A stretch of DNA of 64,000 bases from positions 5,821,302 to 5,885,301 of the forward strand of contig NZ_RHJS01000002.1 of NCBI RefSeq assembly GCF_003885045.1, read 5' to 3'. Shown here in pieces: positions 25,874 to 34,305 of this stretch (positions within the stretch are counted from its first letter, which is position 1; each line of letters begins with the position of its first letter). The notes under the pieces are model-generated. The model made no database searches. It had not been told where the DNA came from and saw only the letters and a program-made list of their open reading frames with translations. This DNA comes from Schaedlerella arabinosiphila (lineage in GTDB: Bacteria > Bacillota > Clostridia > Lachnospirales > Lachnospiraceae). Position numbers and translations under genes: made by a program.

Positions 25874-26608
25874 ATGAAGCATAAAGACTATTATAACGAC
25901 GATTACATTTTTGAACTTTCTCGGAAACTACATTCAGTCATGCCGGACTTCGATGAAAAAAAATTTTCCGGCTCCCTGGTCGGCAGGCTGGATGACAAGG
26001 AACTTTTTGCAAGGCTTGATTTTATTGTAGACGCCATGCAAAAAAGCATGGCCGATGATTACACAAAAAATATAGAGGCATTTTTCAATATGCTTGGGCC
26101 GGAATTGGAGAAGCCAGAGGGCATGTTCAATTTGGGCTGGTGGCTATGGCCTGTCGGCAGATATGTGGAACATCATGGAAATGAGAATTGGCGTTTATCT
26201 CTTTCCTTTTTGAAAGAACTGACGAAAAGATTTACCGGAGAGTTCGCTGTCCGTCCGCTGCTGCGGGAACATCCCAAAGAAGTGATGGATGAGTTGATCG
26301 GCTGGAGCCTTGATGAAAACGTCCATGTCAGACGGCTTGCGAGTGAGGGCGTCAGAATCCGGCTGCCCTGGTCGAAAAAATTATTTGTCGCGTTGGAGGA
26401 GTTTGAGCGGTATACAGCCATTCTTACAAACTTAAAAGACGCACCGGAAAAATTTGTACAGAAAAGTGTTGGGAATAATCTCAATGACCTGTATAAAGAG
26501 GCTCCGGAAAAAGCAGATTTGATTATTTCACAATGGGAAAAAACAGGGCAGAGCAAGGCGCAGGATTGGATCATGAAACACGGGAGGAGAAATCAAAAGC
26601 AGACATAG
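25874..26608 (+). CDS. DNA alkylation repair-like HEAT-repeat protein
   Basis: 244 residues, mostly helical. The segment EVMDELIGWSLDENVHVRRLASEGVRIRLPW and the C-terminal FVQKSVGNNLNDL and WIMKHG motifs are shared with AlkC/AlkD-type DNA glycosylases, which remove alkylated purines using a HEAT-like fold. The start at 25874 has AAGGAGAAAGC upstream; an earlier ATG at 25823 overlaps the preceding gene region and is not preferred. It lies 53 bases after the kinase-like gene and may be co-transcribed. Confidence 0.82.
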   Translation: MKHKDYYNDDYIFELSRKLHSVMPDFDEKKFSGSLVGRLDDKELFARLDFIVDAMQKSMADDYTKNIEAFFNMLGPELEKPEGMFNLGWWLWPVGRYVEHHGNENWRLSLSFLKELTKRFTGEFAVRPLLREHPKEVMDELIGWSLDENVHVRRLASEGVRIRLPWSKKLFVALEEFERYTAILTNLKDAPEKFVQKSVGNNLNDLYKEAPEKADLIISQWEKTGQSKAQDWIMKHGRRNQKQT

Positions 26609-26620
26609 AGGGAAGGCAGA

Positions 26621-26719
26621 AGGGCCTCCGGGAAATTAAACGCATTTGCACAATAAATCGCAAGCTATGGAAGATTCCGCAATAGATTGTGATTATGGCG
26701 TATTTCCCGACAGGCCCTC
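26621..26719. repeat. Hairpin repeat, second family, copy 2
   Basis: About 99 bases bounded by AGGGCCTCCGGGAAAT and ATTTCCCGACAGGCCCT, with an inner stem around CACAATAAATCGC and GCAATAGATTGTG. Same outer arms and inner order as the copy at 23044. Directly follows the stop codon of the alkylation-repair gene. Confidence 0.6.
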
Positions 26720-26807
26720 TCTTTTTGCTCATGTGAGATAAAGAAGTAAAAGAAGTGTAAAAAATTTTGCCGTTCCCTGTCCGGCTGACTGCCGGACGGG
26801 TCGGGCT

Positions 26808-27118
26808 TTAGTCGGGCAATTCTACCTTGCCGACAAAAGAGTAATAGATTTCGATTTCCTGTCTGCGGAGCTTCCCCCGGCGTTTCTCGTCAAGGGCTTC
26901 CGATTCGTGGATTACGATTTTCTCCACAAACTCCCGCAACAGGGTAGGGGTGAGTTCCTCAAAGCTGGTGTACTTGCGTACCACTTTCATAAACTTTTCA
27001 GCGTTTGCCGTGGCTTCCAGCGTCTTAGAAAGCTCGCTCTGTAAGGCGGCGGCTTTCTCTTTCAGTTCCTTTTGCTCGGCTTCGTAGTCTGCCGACAATT
27101 CCGTGAAACGCTCGTCCG
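26808..27118 (-). pseudogene. Large serine recombinase, C-terminal fragment
   Basis: The last roughly 100 residues of a TnpX/Tn4451-type serine recombinase: a coiled segment (LSADYEAEQKELKEKAA) and the DUF4368-like end (LTPTLLREFVEKIVIHE, then RRQEIEIYYSFVGKV). Everything N-terminal of RISDERF, including the catalytic serine domain, is missing, and the frame runs into relaxase sequence at about 27118-27128. A GC-rich hairpin (CCCTGTCCGGC/GCCGGACGGG, about 26775-26801) lies just after the stop. Marks an end of a decayed mobilisable element. Confidence 0.8.
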
Positions 27119-27335
27119 ATATGCGCCCGGTCTACGGTCAAGCCGTTGTCGGGTGCGTCACGGGGGTCAAAACTGATAATATAGTGGTGGCTCTTTACGT
27201 CCTCCTGCTTTTGGTTCTTGCCGTATTTCAGATTGGAACGCATACACGCTATGGCAAAATCTTCATCACCGCAATTCAGAGAGGAAATGCGGTAATCGTC
27301 ACGGATAACAAGCCGCCCATTTTTATCAAGCGTGT
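27119..27335 (-). pseudogene. Relaxase internal fragment
   Basis: In one minus-strand frame the sequence reads DKNGRLVIRDDYRISSLNC, then YGKNQKQEDVKSHHYIISF and DPRDAPDNGLTVDRA, which matches the N-terminal region of VirD2-like mobilisation relaxases of Firmicutes elements. The HxH metal-binding part normally following is gone; the frame jumps to the recombinase tail at about 27120 and, at the other side, begins abruptly after a MobC start at about 27330. Confidence 0.78.
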
Positions 27336-27377
27336 CTTGATTACCCGGTGGCGGTGGGGCGTGTTGTATTTTTTCAT
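27336..27377 (-). pseudogene. MobC-like relaxosome protein, N-terminal stub
   Basis: ATG at 27377 with AAGGAGGTTCACAGCC upstream opens MKKYNTPHRHRVIKTRL, the conserved start of small MobC-type relaxosome proteins. After about 16 residues the sequence switches out of frame into relaxase, so the ribbon-helix-helix domain is lost. Confidence 0.7.
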
Positions 27378-27749
27378 GGCTGTGAACCTCCTTTCGTGGG
27401 TGGATTTTTTCAAGCGGCGCAAGCCGCAAAAAGGCGGGCTTGGGGTGGCAACCCCAACAAGATTCCCATAGGACAAAATGAGCCGGTAGGCGAAATTTGG
27501 TACTGTGGTAGAATCTTGCTCTAAGAAAGTGGCGGCTTCCTCTGTGTGGGCTTTTGCTGATACCCTCGGCTTGCGTGGCGTGGATTTTGCCAATTTTGCG
27601 GCGGTGTTTCTCCCTCTATTACTTACTACGCACGGCAAGGCAAATCTGGCAAAGTTCCCCGGAATTTCTTTTCGTGTTTTCACAACAGCATTTGACAAAA
27701 ACGGAAAACAGGAAGCCTTTTTGGGGTTGAAATCAGTTCCGTTTTGTAG
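27378..27749. other. Non-coding leader of the decayed mobilisable element
   Basis: No gene is supported here. It holds the ribosome site of the MobC stub and upstream sequence of the old element, ending at the IS66 left end. TTACTTACTACG followed by a GGCAAAG-TTCC tract (27620-27665) resembles CTTACTACCTACTACG on the other side of IS66 (30433-30490), so an imperfect repeat of the old element flanks the insertion. Confidence 0.5.
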
Positions 27750-27834
27750 GTAAGCGATTCAAAACCTACCGTAGTGCATAATCTCTCTTTCCCTGCTATA
27801 CTGCTTCTAAAAGAGCAGAAGGAGGAATCAGTCA

Positions 27835-28173
27835 GTGAATGTACATTACAGCCATGAGGAATGGAGGATGATCTTTAGCCAGCGGCTCCAAAGTGGTCTC
27901 TCCGTTCGTAAGTGGTGTGAGAAGAACAACTTCAAATATGATACCTATAAATACTGGGAGAAAAAGATCCGGAGGATGGACACCGAACCAGAATCCTTTC
28001 CTGTTGCAGAACAGCCTTTCATAGAGCTCCCGCTCTTCCACCAGGAATTGCCAACGATACCGGAATCCCTTTCCCTAGAGGTCCGATACCACGAATTTCA
28101 TGTGGGCATCCACAAAAACGCAGATATGGGACAGGTTTCAGGAGTACTGCGGCTCCTGCAGTCCCTATGCTGA
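27835..28173 (+). CDS. tnpA: IS66 TnpA-like accessory protein
   Basis: 112-residue IS66 accessory protein with an N-terminal helix-turn-helix (about residues 5-45: EEWRMIFSQRLQSGLSVRKW, then CEKNNFKYDTYKYWEKK). GTG start with GAAGGAGGAATC upstream. Its end overlaps tnpB by 7 bases. It probably binds the element's ends or regulates transposition. Confidence 0.85.
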   Translation: MNVHYSHEEWRMIFSQRLQSGLSVRKWCEKNNFKYDTYKYWEKKIRRMDTEPESFPVAEQPFIELPLFHQELPTIPESLSLEVRYHEFHVGIHKNADMGQVSGVLRLLQSLC

Positions 28174-28544
28174 GCATGATCACCCAGGGGGCGGAACATA
28201 TCTTCCTCGCCTGTGGTGCGACGGATTTTCGAAAACAGATTGAGGGGCTCGCAGCCCTCGTTACTTTGAAATACCATTTGGATCCCTATTCCCCGGTCTG
28301 TGTATTTTTGTTCTGCAATAAAAAACGAGATTGTCTGAAAGCACTCCGTTTTGAAGGTGGAAACGGATTCCTCCTGGCAACAAAGAAGCTCCTGCCGGAC
28401 ATGCGTTTCCAATGGCCCAGGACACCTGACGATATCAAAGACATCACTGCGCAGCAGGTACGCTGGCTCCTGGAGGGGCTGTCTATTGAACAGAAATATG
28501 CGCATAAGCCGGTAAAGATACAGCCGGAGGATACCTGCTTCTGA
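28167..28544 (+). CDS. tnpB: IS66 TnpB (Orf2)
   Basis: 125 residues with the strongly conserved IS66 Orf2 pattern: HIFLACGATDFRKQIEGLAAL, then VCVFLFCNKKRDCLKAL and FEGGNGFLLATKKL. Required for IS66 transposition although its biochemical role is unclear. It overlaps tnpA, suggesting coupled translation. Confidence 0.93.
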   Translation: MLSMITQGAEHIFLACGATDFRKQIEGLAALVTLKYHLDPYSPVCVFLFCNKKRDCLKALRFEGGNGFLLATKKLLPDMRFQWPRTPDDIKDITAQQVRWLLEGLSIEQKYAHKPVKIQPEDTCF

Positions 28545-28580
28545 GCAGAAAAAATGACGGATAACCCACGGATTATCCTT

Positions 28581-28631
28581 AAAAAATCAGCATTTTTCAG
28601 GTCAAAAAAAAGCCTGGAATGCTGATTTTTT
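28581..28631. terminator. Hairpin between IS66 tnpB and tnpC
   Basis: AAAAAATCAGCATT pairs with AATGCTGATTTTTT around a short A-rich loop, followed by T residues; a likely attenuator limiting tnpC expression or blocking read-through from tnpAB. Confidence 0.7.
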
Positions 28632-28679
28632 CATAAAAAGATGTTAAAATGAAGGAAATGCGGGGAGGGAGGAAGAGCC

Positions 28680-30305
28680 ATGCAGACAGCAGCACAACAG
28701 GAAGAAGTAACCAGACTGCGGGAACAGGTGGAATCTCTGAAAAAGATGCTGGGAGAACGGGATGCACAGATCGAAAGACAACGTATCCAGATCGAGAACC
28801 TGACCCAGGCAGTTTTGCATGCGCGTAAAAAGATGTATGGCCCATCCAGTGAGGCCACCCAGGTTACAGGACAGCTGAACCTGTTTCCGGAGCAGGAGCA
28901 GCTCCTGCAGGAACTGGCAAAACAACAGAAAGAGATCACAGTACCGGAGCATACACGGAAAGTACGTCAGGCAGGTGTGCGCTCAGAAATGCTCTCTTCT
29001 CTTGAAACAGAGATCGAACGCTGCGTAGTAAGTGAAGAAGAAACCTGCCCTGTATGCGGTGCACAACTGACAAAAGTAGGAGAAAAAGTAGTACGGACCG
29101 AAGTGGTATATGAACCAGCGAAGCTGAAAGTAAAACAGTATGTGCAGGAGATAAAAAAATGTACAAAATGCGGCAGCCAAGACAGTGAGAAGCTGTCCCC
29201 CACATTCGTAGCGGCCAGAGTCCCCAAAGGTTTGCTCCCACATTCGATCGCAAGTCCATCCCTGGTTGCAGGGATCCTATACCAGAAATATGATATGGGA
29301 ATCCCCCTGGCAAGGCAGGAGCGGGACTGGTACCGCATTGGGCTTAGTATCTACCGTTCCACCATGTCGCATTGGGTGATCCGATGCAGTCAGGAATGGC
29401 TGGAGCCGATCTTCCTGAGGATGCACCAGGTCATCATGGAGACCTGCTCCGTATTGATGGGTGACGAAACCCGGATCCAATGCAACAAGGAACCGGGAAA
29501 GAAGGCCAGCAGCGAATCCTTCATGTGGGTGGTGCGGACCGGAAGCTTTGAAAAGATCCGCGCAGTGCTCTTCCACTATGCAAGGACCCGTTCCGGAGCA
29601 GAAGCAAAACGGCTGTATACCGGATTTGCTGGATATCTGGTAACAGATGCCTGCGACAGCTACGAAAAAGTAGAAGGAGTCAGCCGGGCTCTGTGCTGGT
29701 CGCATCTGCGTCGCTACTATATAGAGAGCATCCCGCTGGACTCTGCGGGAAAGGAGCTAAAGGGGAGCAAAGGAGCGGAGGCGCGAGAATGGTGCGACCA
29801 GCTTTTTAAAATCGAAAAAAAGATTCAGGGCCTAGAACCGCAGGAGCGGCTGGAGAAACGCAAAGAACTGAGCCAGCCGGTACTTGAGGCTTTTTGGTCA
29901 TGGGTAGAAGAAACGAGCGAAAAATATACTGCCAACGAATCTTTGAAAAAGGCGCTGCAATACAGCCGGAACCAGAAAAAATATCTGAATACCTTCATGG
30001 AGGATGGAAGGCTTCCGATTTCGAATAATGAGTGCGAAGCCTGTATACGTCCCTTTGCAACCGGCCGTAAATCCTGGCTGTTTGCGGACACACCGGAAGG
30101 GGCGAGAGCCAGTGGGATTGTCTATTCACTGGTAGAATCATCGAAATTGAATCAATTGGATGTATTCCGATATCTGTCTTATCTGTTGGAAAAGATGCCG
30201 GAAATTGATTACCAGTATCAAAATGATCCAAGTATTTTGGATCCATATCTGCCATGGTCCAGGGAACTCCCGGAATACTGTAGAATTCAGAAAAAGATGA
30301 AATGA
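28680..30305 (+). CDS. tnpC: IS66-family transposase
   Basis: 541-residue transposase. A leucine-zipper-like coiled coil (about residues 5-45) is followed by a zinc-finger region with CPVCGAQL and KCTKCGSQ (about 120-165) and the DDE domain (about 180-500): LMGDETRIQ gives the first Asp, VTDACDSYEKV the second, and the C-terminal SNNECEACIRPFATGRKSWLF block the Glu. Start ATG follows GGGAGGGAGGAAGAGCC. All motifs are intact. Confidence 0.94.
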   Translation: MQTAAQQEEVTRLREQVESLKKMLGERDAQIERQRIQIENLTQAVLHARKKMYGPSSEATQVTGQLNLFPEQEQLLQELAKQQKEITVPEHTRKVRQAGVRSEMLSSLETEIERCVVSEEETCPVCGAQLTKVGEKVVRTEVVYEPAKLKVKQYVQEIKKCTKCGSQDSEKLSPTFVAARVPKGLLPHSIASPSLVAGILYQKYDMGIPLARQERDWYRIGLSIYRSTMSHWVIRCSQEWLEPIFLRMHQVIMETCSVLMGDETRIQCNKEPGKKASSESFMWVVRTGSFEKIRAVLFHYARTRSGAEAKRLYTGFAGYLVTDACDSYEKVEGVSRALCWSHLRRYYIESIPLDSAGKELKGSKGAEAREWCDQLFKIEKKIQGLEPQERLEKRKELSQPVLEAFWSWVEETSEKYTANESLKKALQYSRNQKKYLNTFMEDGRLPISNNECEACIRPFATGRKSWLFADTPEGARASGIVYSLVESSKLNQLDVFRYLSYLLEKMPEIDYQYQNDPSILDPYLPWSRELPEYCRIQKKMK

Positions 30306-30342
30306 TCTGTTATGGAAGTATTACCATAGCAGATCATTTTTT
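30302..30342 (+). terminator. Terminator after IS66 tnpC
   Basis: ATGATCTGTTATGG pairs with CCATAGCAGATCAT, followed by TTTTTT; it begins at the tnpC stop codon. Confidence 0.8.
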
Positions 30343-30600
30343 ACAATACGGTTTCTTTTGCATCGCTTACGTTTTGTAGTGATATACGGACGGTTTCAAA
30401 AAACGAAACTTCCTGGAAATTATTTTTCCCCTTACTACCTACTACGGGAAAAAAGGAAATTTTGGCAATGTTTTCCGAAAGTTTTTAAATTATTTTACTG
30501 CGGCGTAAAATCCAGCTTTGTTTCGGGCGCAAAAAAACAGGAAACCTTTTCTTGATTTCCTGTCTTTGGCTGCCGCTGATGGGCGGCGGTTATTCTGTTA

Positions 30601-31170
30601 TCATTCCCCGGAAGCGAACTTGTAGCCCACACCTAAAACGGTCTTTATGTAAGTGGGCTTGCCACTGTCCGGCTCTATCTTTTTCCGTAGATTGCATATC
30701 ACATTTGCCACGTTTGACTGGCAGCTTTCGCTTTCCATGCTCCACACGGATTCAAAGATTTGCGCCTTTGTAAATACCTGCCCCGGACTGGCGGCAAGGT
30801 AGCAGAGTGTGCCGTACTCTAAACGTGTGAGAGGAATGTCTGCCCCGTCTTTCAGTACCCGGCGTTGGTGTAATCTGATTTCCAATCCCGGAAAAGTAAG
30901 TGCCGGGGAGTGGGGCGGCTGTATGGCTTCCAGCGGTATTATATCGGCAAGGGCGGCTATGGCTTTCTCAACCGCTTTTTCTTCTGTGAGGTATTCAAAA
31001 GATATTTCCCTTTGCCGCCGCTTATCCCTGTCACGCCATGCGTTGATTGCTGCATAGTGTATAACAATTCTGTAAAAAGCGTTAAATGTGTATTCGATAT
31101 GTTCTTTGTATGCTTCCGAAGAAGTCACTGACAATTCCCACTTTCCACCACAATAGGAACTGTTATTCAA
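30601..31170 (-). pseudogene. Chimera of a mobile-element sigma-like N-terminus and a winged-helix response-regulator C-terminus
   Basis: A single 189-codon frame joins two unrelated parts. Residues 8-62 (ELSVTSSEAYKEHIEYTF to EISFEYLTEEK) match the start of small sigma-70-like factors found in conjugative elements of Firmicutes. Residues about 85-189 are an OmpR/PhoB winged helix: LTFPGLEIRLHQRRVLKDG, then LTRLEYGTLCYLAASPG and YIKTVLGVGYKF. Neither half is complete (no sigma region 4, no receiver domain). The only start is a TTG overlapping the next gene's stop, without a ribosome site. I call it a deletion scar that stayed in frame; a functional small regulator is not excluded. Confidence 0.6.
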
Positions 31171-31787
31171 GCTATAAAAGATAACAAGTCGGCAGGTCTT
31201 TCCAAAAAATAATCTGCCCGTATGTGCTTATTATGGCTGCCCCATACTGCCAAAGCAAAATCAATTCCAGCATTTTCCGCACTTATACTGTCATATTTGC
31301 TATCTCCGATATAAAGCACTTTCCTATGTTCTGTTTTTGATAATTCCACATATTTCAAAAGCGGTGCGGCATTGGGTTTATGTTCCTGTGTATCGTCCGC
31401 ACATATGATTGTTTTAAAATAATGGCTGATACCAAACTGGCAAAAATCATGTGTAAATTCTTCCCTTGTCTTTGAGGTGACAATTCCCATTTTATAATCC
31501 AGACTTAGAAGATTTTTCAATAGTCCGGTTATTCCGTCAAATACTTTAATAGTATCTGCATATTTACACATATTTTTATCCCAAAATTCTGTCGCATAGG
31601 AAATGTCTTTTATCTCAAGTTTTTTCAAAGCGTCTATCCCGGTAATCCCTAACGCAAATTTTAGTTCAGAGCATGGTATCTCTCTCCCCGACAATGCCCT
31701 TATGGTTTCCTGTAAGGAATGTAAGACAGCATATTCCGTATCAATCAGAGTACCGTCAATGTCAAAAACGATATGCTTATATTTCAT
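31167..31787 (-). CDS. HAD hydrolase (phosphoglycolate phosphatase-like)
   Basis: 206-residue HAD subfamily IA phosphatase. Motif I FDIDGTLIDTE, motif II MGIVTSKTREE, motif III Lys in EHKPNAAPLLKY, motif IV YIGDSKYDSISAENAG. Cytoplasmic, substrate unknown. The ATG at 31787 has GAAAGGCGGCTAC upstream and lies inside the end of the acetyltransferase gene (11-base overlap), so the two are translated together. Part of a leftward cargo block (33296 to 31167) inside mobile-element debris. Confidence 0.86.
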   Translation of the reverse strand: MKYKHIVFDIDGTLIDTEYAVLHSLQETIRALSGREIPCSELKFALGITGIDALKKLEIKDISYATEFWDKNMCKYADTIKVFDGITGLLKNLLSLDYKMGIVTSKTREEFTHDFCQFGISHYFKTIICADDTQEHKPNAAPLLKYVELSKTEHRKVLYIGDSKYDSISAENAGIDFALAVWGSHNKHIRADYFLERPADLLSFIA

Positions 31788-32379
31788 GTAGCCGCCTTTC
31801 TTTGTCTGTATCAAAATGACGTATCACCCTGCATGGATTCCCTACTGCAATACAATTAGCCGGGATAGGGCGGTTTACAACACTTCCAGCCCCTATTACG
31901 CTGTTTTCTCCTATGGTGACTCCCGGCAGAAGAATACAGCCGCCGCCAATCCAGACATTATTTTCTATCTCTATCGGACGTGCATAGGTTCTAAAAAATG
32001 TTGTCTGGCGTTCCCTCCAATCCGGCACAAGCCTTTCCACTGGTAAAACAGGGTGTGAAGATGTATAAATCTGCACATTTGAAGCAATCAAAACTCTGTC
32101 ACCAATTCGGATAGTTTTGTTATCCACAAAGGTACAATTCATATTGATTATCACATCATTTCCCAAAAAAATATTTTTCCCATAGTCACAATGAAAAGGT
32201 GTGTCGATTGCCACATTTTCCCCTATTCCACCTAACAGCTCCCGAAGAATAGAAGTGCGTTTTTCCATATCTCCATAATCAGAGAAATAATATTCCCGTG
32301 TTAATTCCCTTGTGCGGGCAATCTGCTCTAAAGTAACGCTGTCCGCAGTTTCTAAAAAATCGCTTGCTTCGTAATACAC
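31777..32379 (-). CDS. Sugar O-acetyltransferase (maltose acetyltransferase-like, left-handed beta-helix)
   Basis: 200-residue hexapeptide-repeat acetyltransferase of the LacA/Maa type. Hexapeptide turns begin at about residue 57 (NVAIDTPFHCDYGKNIFLG) and include IRIGDRVLIASNVQIYTSSHP with the catalytic histidine, and NVWIGGGCILLPGVTIGENS. It transfers acetyl from acetyl-CoA to a sugar hydroxyl. Start is GTG with TAGGGAGGGATATT. A second, clearly different member of the same family lies at 34536. Confidence 0.88.
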   Translation of the reverse strand: MYYEASDFLETADSVTLEQIARTRELTREYYFSDYGDMEKRTSILRELLGGIGENVAIDTPFHCDYGKNIFLGNDVIINMNCTFVDNKTIRIGDRVLIASNVQIYTSSHPVLPVERLVPDWRERQTTFFRTYARPIEIENNVWIGGGCILLPGVTIGENSVIGAGSVVNRPIPANCIAVGNPCRVIRHFDTDKERRLHEI

Positions 32380-32390
32380 AATATCCCTCC

Positions 32391-32990
32391 CTAACGAAAA
32401 CTGTTTTCCACAACGCCCGGAAGCAGAGTATAAACAGAGCAGCCAATCTGTTCTTCAAACAGTTCTTTAATCTCTAAAATTTTTTTCCACCTGTCTATTG
32501 TCGCCGGGTGGATGCCGTACCGTATTGTCACATCTACGAATCTCTTTTCCAAAAGGCAGAACCCCGTAGGCATAGCCAATGCGTCACATAGCTGTACCAG
32601 ACGGTCATAATCATCATATACCGCATTTGCAACAAAATCTTTCATAAACAGGTAATCCTCATCACTGACATCAAACTCTCCGATAGAAGTATCAATATCC
32701 TGTATCATAAATGCATGGGATATACATATCTGTGCAGCTTTTCCCCACCCACGCTCCATACAGTAACGATAGCCGTCTATCAAATGCCTTTCCGAACTCA
32801 CTCCGGCATAACGTCCAATATCATGTAACAGCCCGAAAAGATACGCCTGTTCAGAAGATAAATCTTTACAGTGTGACGCAATATTTTTACAGGCTTTGGC
32901 TACATACCGGGAATGGTCTGCCCATGCCCCCGGATTAGACTGCGCCGCTTCCGTTAATGCCATTTCCACGGTCTGAATGTTTAGTTCCAT
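32391..32990 (-). CDS. HD-domain phosphohydrolase
   Basis: 199 residues. The HD metal-binding motif pattern is present: H in WADHSRYVAKAC, the HD pair in LFGLLHDIGRYAG, H in CISHAFM, and D in LVQLCDALAMP. Such proteins hydrolyse phosphate esters of nucleotides or metabolites; the substrate is unknown. The ATG at 32990 has AAAGGAGTTAAA and is preferred to 33005. Eleven bases upstream of the acetyltransferase gene in the same operon. Confidence 0.82.
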   Translation of the reverse strand: MELNIQTVEMALTEAAQSNPGAWADHSRYVAKACKNIASHCKDLSSEQAYLFGLLHDIGRYAGVSSERHLIDGYRYCMERGWGKAAQICISHAFMIQDIDTSIGEFDVSDEDYLFMKDFVANAVYDDYDRLVQLCDALAMPTGFCLLEKRFVDVTIRYGIHPATIDRWKKILEIKELFEEQIGCSVYTLLPGVVENSFR

Positions 32991-33011
32991 TTTAACTCCT
33001 TTCAAAAGAGC

Positions 33012-33039
33012 GGGGCTGGCAGATAAACCGTCCAGCCCC
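33012..33039 (-). terminator. Terminator-like hairpin between the 76-residue gene and the HD gene
   Basis: GGGGCTGG and CCAGCCCC separated by 12 bases; on the minus strand it is followed by GCTCTTTT. It may partly end transcription coming from 33296. Confidence 0.6.
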
Positions 33040-33065
33040 TTTATGATGAAATATTTACAGACAAA

Positions 33066-33296
33066 TCAACAATCCCCGGCATAGTATGAAACAATGCTCA
33101 TATAGTCCGTTGGATTAGGAATTTCTAAAACAAGCCGCAGGCAGTTTTTGCTTTGGCGGTACTGCCGCCACAAACTGTCCTGTACCCTTTCTTCCCCATT
33201 GATATTTCGTTTTTTACCGTCCGGGCAGAGCATATTTACTTTGCCGGTACAGGCATTGACCGTATCTAAAAAATTTTTCATGTTCAGAATGTTCAT
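33066..33296 (-). CDS. Small conserved protein of unknown function
   Basis: 76 residues: MNILNMKNFLDTVNACTG, then VNMLCPDGKKRNINGEE, ending DYMSIVSYYAGDC. It has no membrane segment. I recall similar small proteins with the ADYMSIVSYYAGDC-like ending in Firmicutes, without known function. The start at 33296 is fixed by an AGGTGG site; the frame remains open upstream to 33500, but that part overlaps the AraC gene and is not considered coding. Confidence 0.6.
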   Translation of the reverse strand: MNILNMKNFLDTVNACTGKVNMLCPDGKKRNINGEERVQDSLWRQYRQSKNCLRLVLEIPNPTDYMSIVSYYAGDC

Positions 33297-33393
33297 TTTT
33301 ACCACCTTGAACCCACCTCCTGTAAATTGCTGATTTACTTTACAGGTATCATTATAATGCAGGAAGTGTAGGAAAAATATTTCATTTCTGCCT

Positions 33394-34305
33394 TTATCTA
33401 TCACTATTCTGCCATTTCTTCCGATATTCTGTTGGTGAGCAATGTGCGTACTCCCGAAAAACTTTTCCAAAATAACTGCTGCTCCCCAAACCGCAGTCAT
33501 GGCTGATAACTGTAACAGGTTCCTGCCCCTTAGCCAACATCTGACAGGCGGCTTGCAGACGGTAAGCCTTTATATAGTCTACGGGAGTCATGTGCAGACA
33601 GTCATGGAACACTCTGTAACATTCCCTTTCGCTTAGATATGCTGCCGCTGCAAGCTCCGGGATAGAAATTTTCTCCTTATAATGCTCGTGAATGTATATC
33701 ATCATCAACTTTATTTTATCGTTGCTCTTGTTATGTTCTCCCGCCTTTTCACGCATAGGGCGGGATAGTTCAAAAAGCATTAGCCATATTTCCGTTAGGA
33801 TTTCCCGAAGTCTTATTTCATACCCAAATTCATCACCGGAAAAATGAAATGCTTTAAGAATAAGTTTCAAAATATTTTCTTCTGCTGCATTGCCCGGAAA
33901 AAAAGGAATTAGTTCAATCTGCGGGGCAGTTATAACAGGGGCGATATACTTTTGCTCAATCCTGTTTCCCTGTTCTCCGGCAAGTAGGGAAACATCAAAA
34001 ATATGAAGTAGTTGTATATTCTTTTCCCGCTGTGACATTGCTTTTGTCATATGGAGTACGTTGGAATTTACCATGCCGCCGCTTCCGGCAGGAAACAATA
34101 GCTTTCCTCCCGGCGTATCATATTCAATGCTGCCGCTTTCCATGTAAAATAGTTCCACCGTTTTATGCCAGTGCCACGGAACATAACGCCCTATATACTT
34201 GTCAAGCTCCGCTCTCGAAGCGATATAGGGAAAATCCTTTTCAAAATCGGGAAGCAATTCTTCCTTGCTTCCAGTATAAAATTCAATGCTGTGTATATTT
34301 TTCAT
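33394..34305 (-). CDS. AraC-family regulator with N-terminal cupin
   Basis: 303 residues. An N-terminal cupin-like sensor is suggested by VPWHWHKTVELFYMESGSIEY (about residues 42-62). The C-terminal AraC domain contains ISIPELAAAAYLSERECYRVF and VTVISHDCGLGSSSYFGKVFRE, ending CSPTEYRKKW. Start ATG at 34305 within the mobile-element cargo block; the upstream site is weak. It may control the leftward genes 33296-31167, since they lie directly downstream; ligand unknown. The 230 bases from 34306 to 34535 contain no supported gene. Confidence 0.87.
   Translation of the reverse strand: MKNIHSIEFYTGSKEELLPDFEKDFPYIASRAELDKYIGRYVPWHWHKTVELFYMESGSIEYDTPGGKLLFPAGSGGMVNSNVLHMTKAMSQREKNIQLLHIFDVSLLAGEQGNRIEQKYIAPVITAPQIELIPFFPGNAAEENILKLILKAFHFSGDEFGYEIRLREILTEIWLMLFELSRPMREKAGEHNKSNDKIKLMMIYIHEHYKEKISIPELAAAAYLSERECYRVFHDCLHMTPVDYIKAYRLQAACQMLAKGQEPVTVISHDCGLGSSSYFGKVFREYAHCSPTEYRKKWQNSDR

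Larger units (their letters stand above)
27750..30370 (+). mobile_element. IS66-family insertion sequence, complete
   Basis: 2,621 bases with the IS66-type inverted ends GTAAGCGATTCAAAA (left) and GTAAGCGATGCAAAA (right, reverse complement). It carries the three usual genes in order, tnpA-tnpB-tnpC, all open. GTTTTGTAG stands on both sides (27741-27749 and 30371-30379), a target duplication of 8 or 9 bases (8 is normal for IS66). It is inserted in the remains of a mobilisable element and may be recently active because no gene is broken. Confidence 0.92.

Noticed and set aside
27505..27753. 82-codon rightward frame next to IS66
   Set aside because: No ribosome site, no recognised domain, lies in leader sequence of the decayed element.
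33297..33500. Upstream extension of the 76-residue gene
   Set aside because: Overlaps the AraC gene on the same strand and lacks a ribosome site; the start at 33296 has one.
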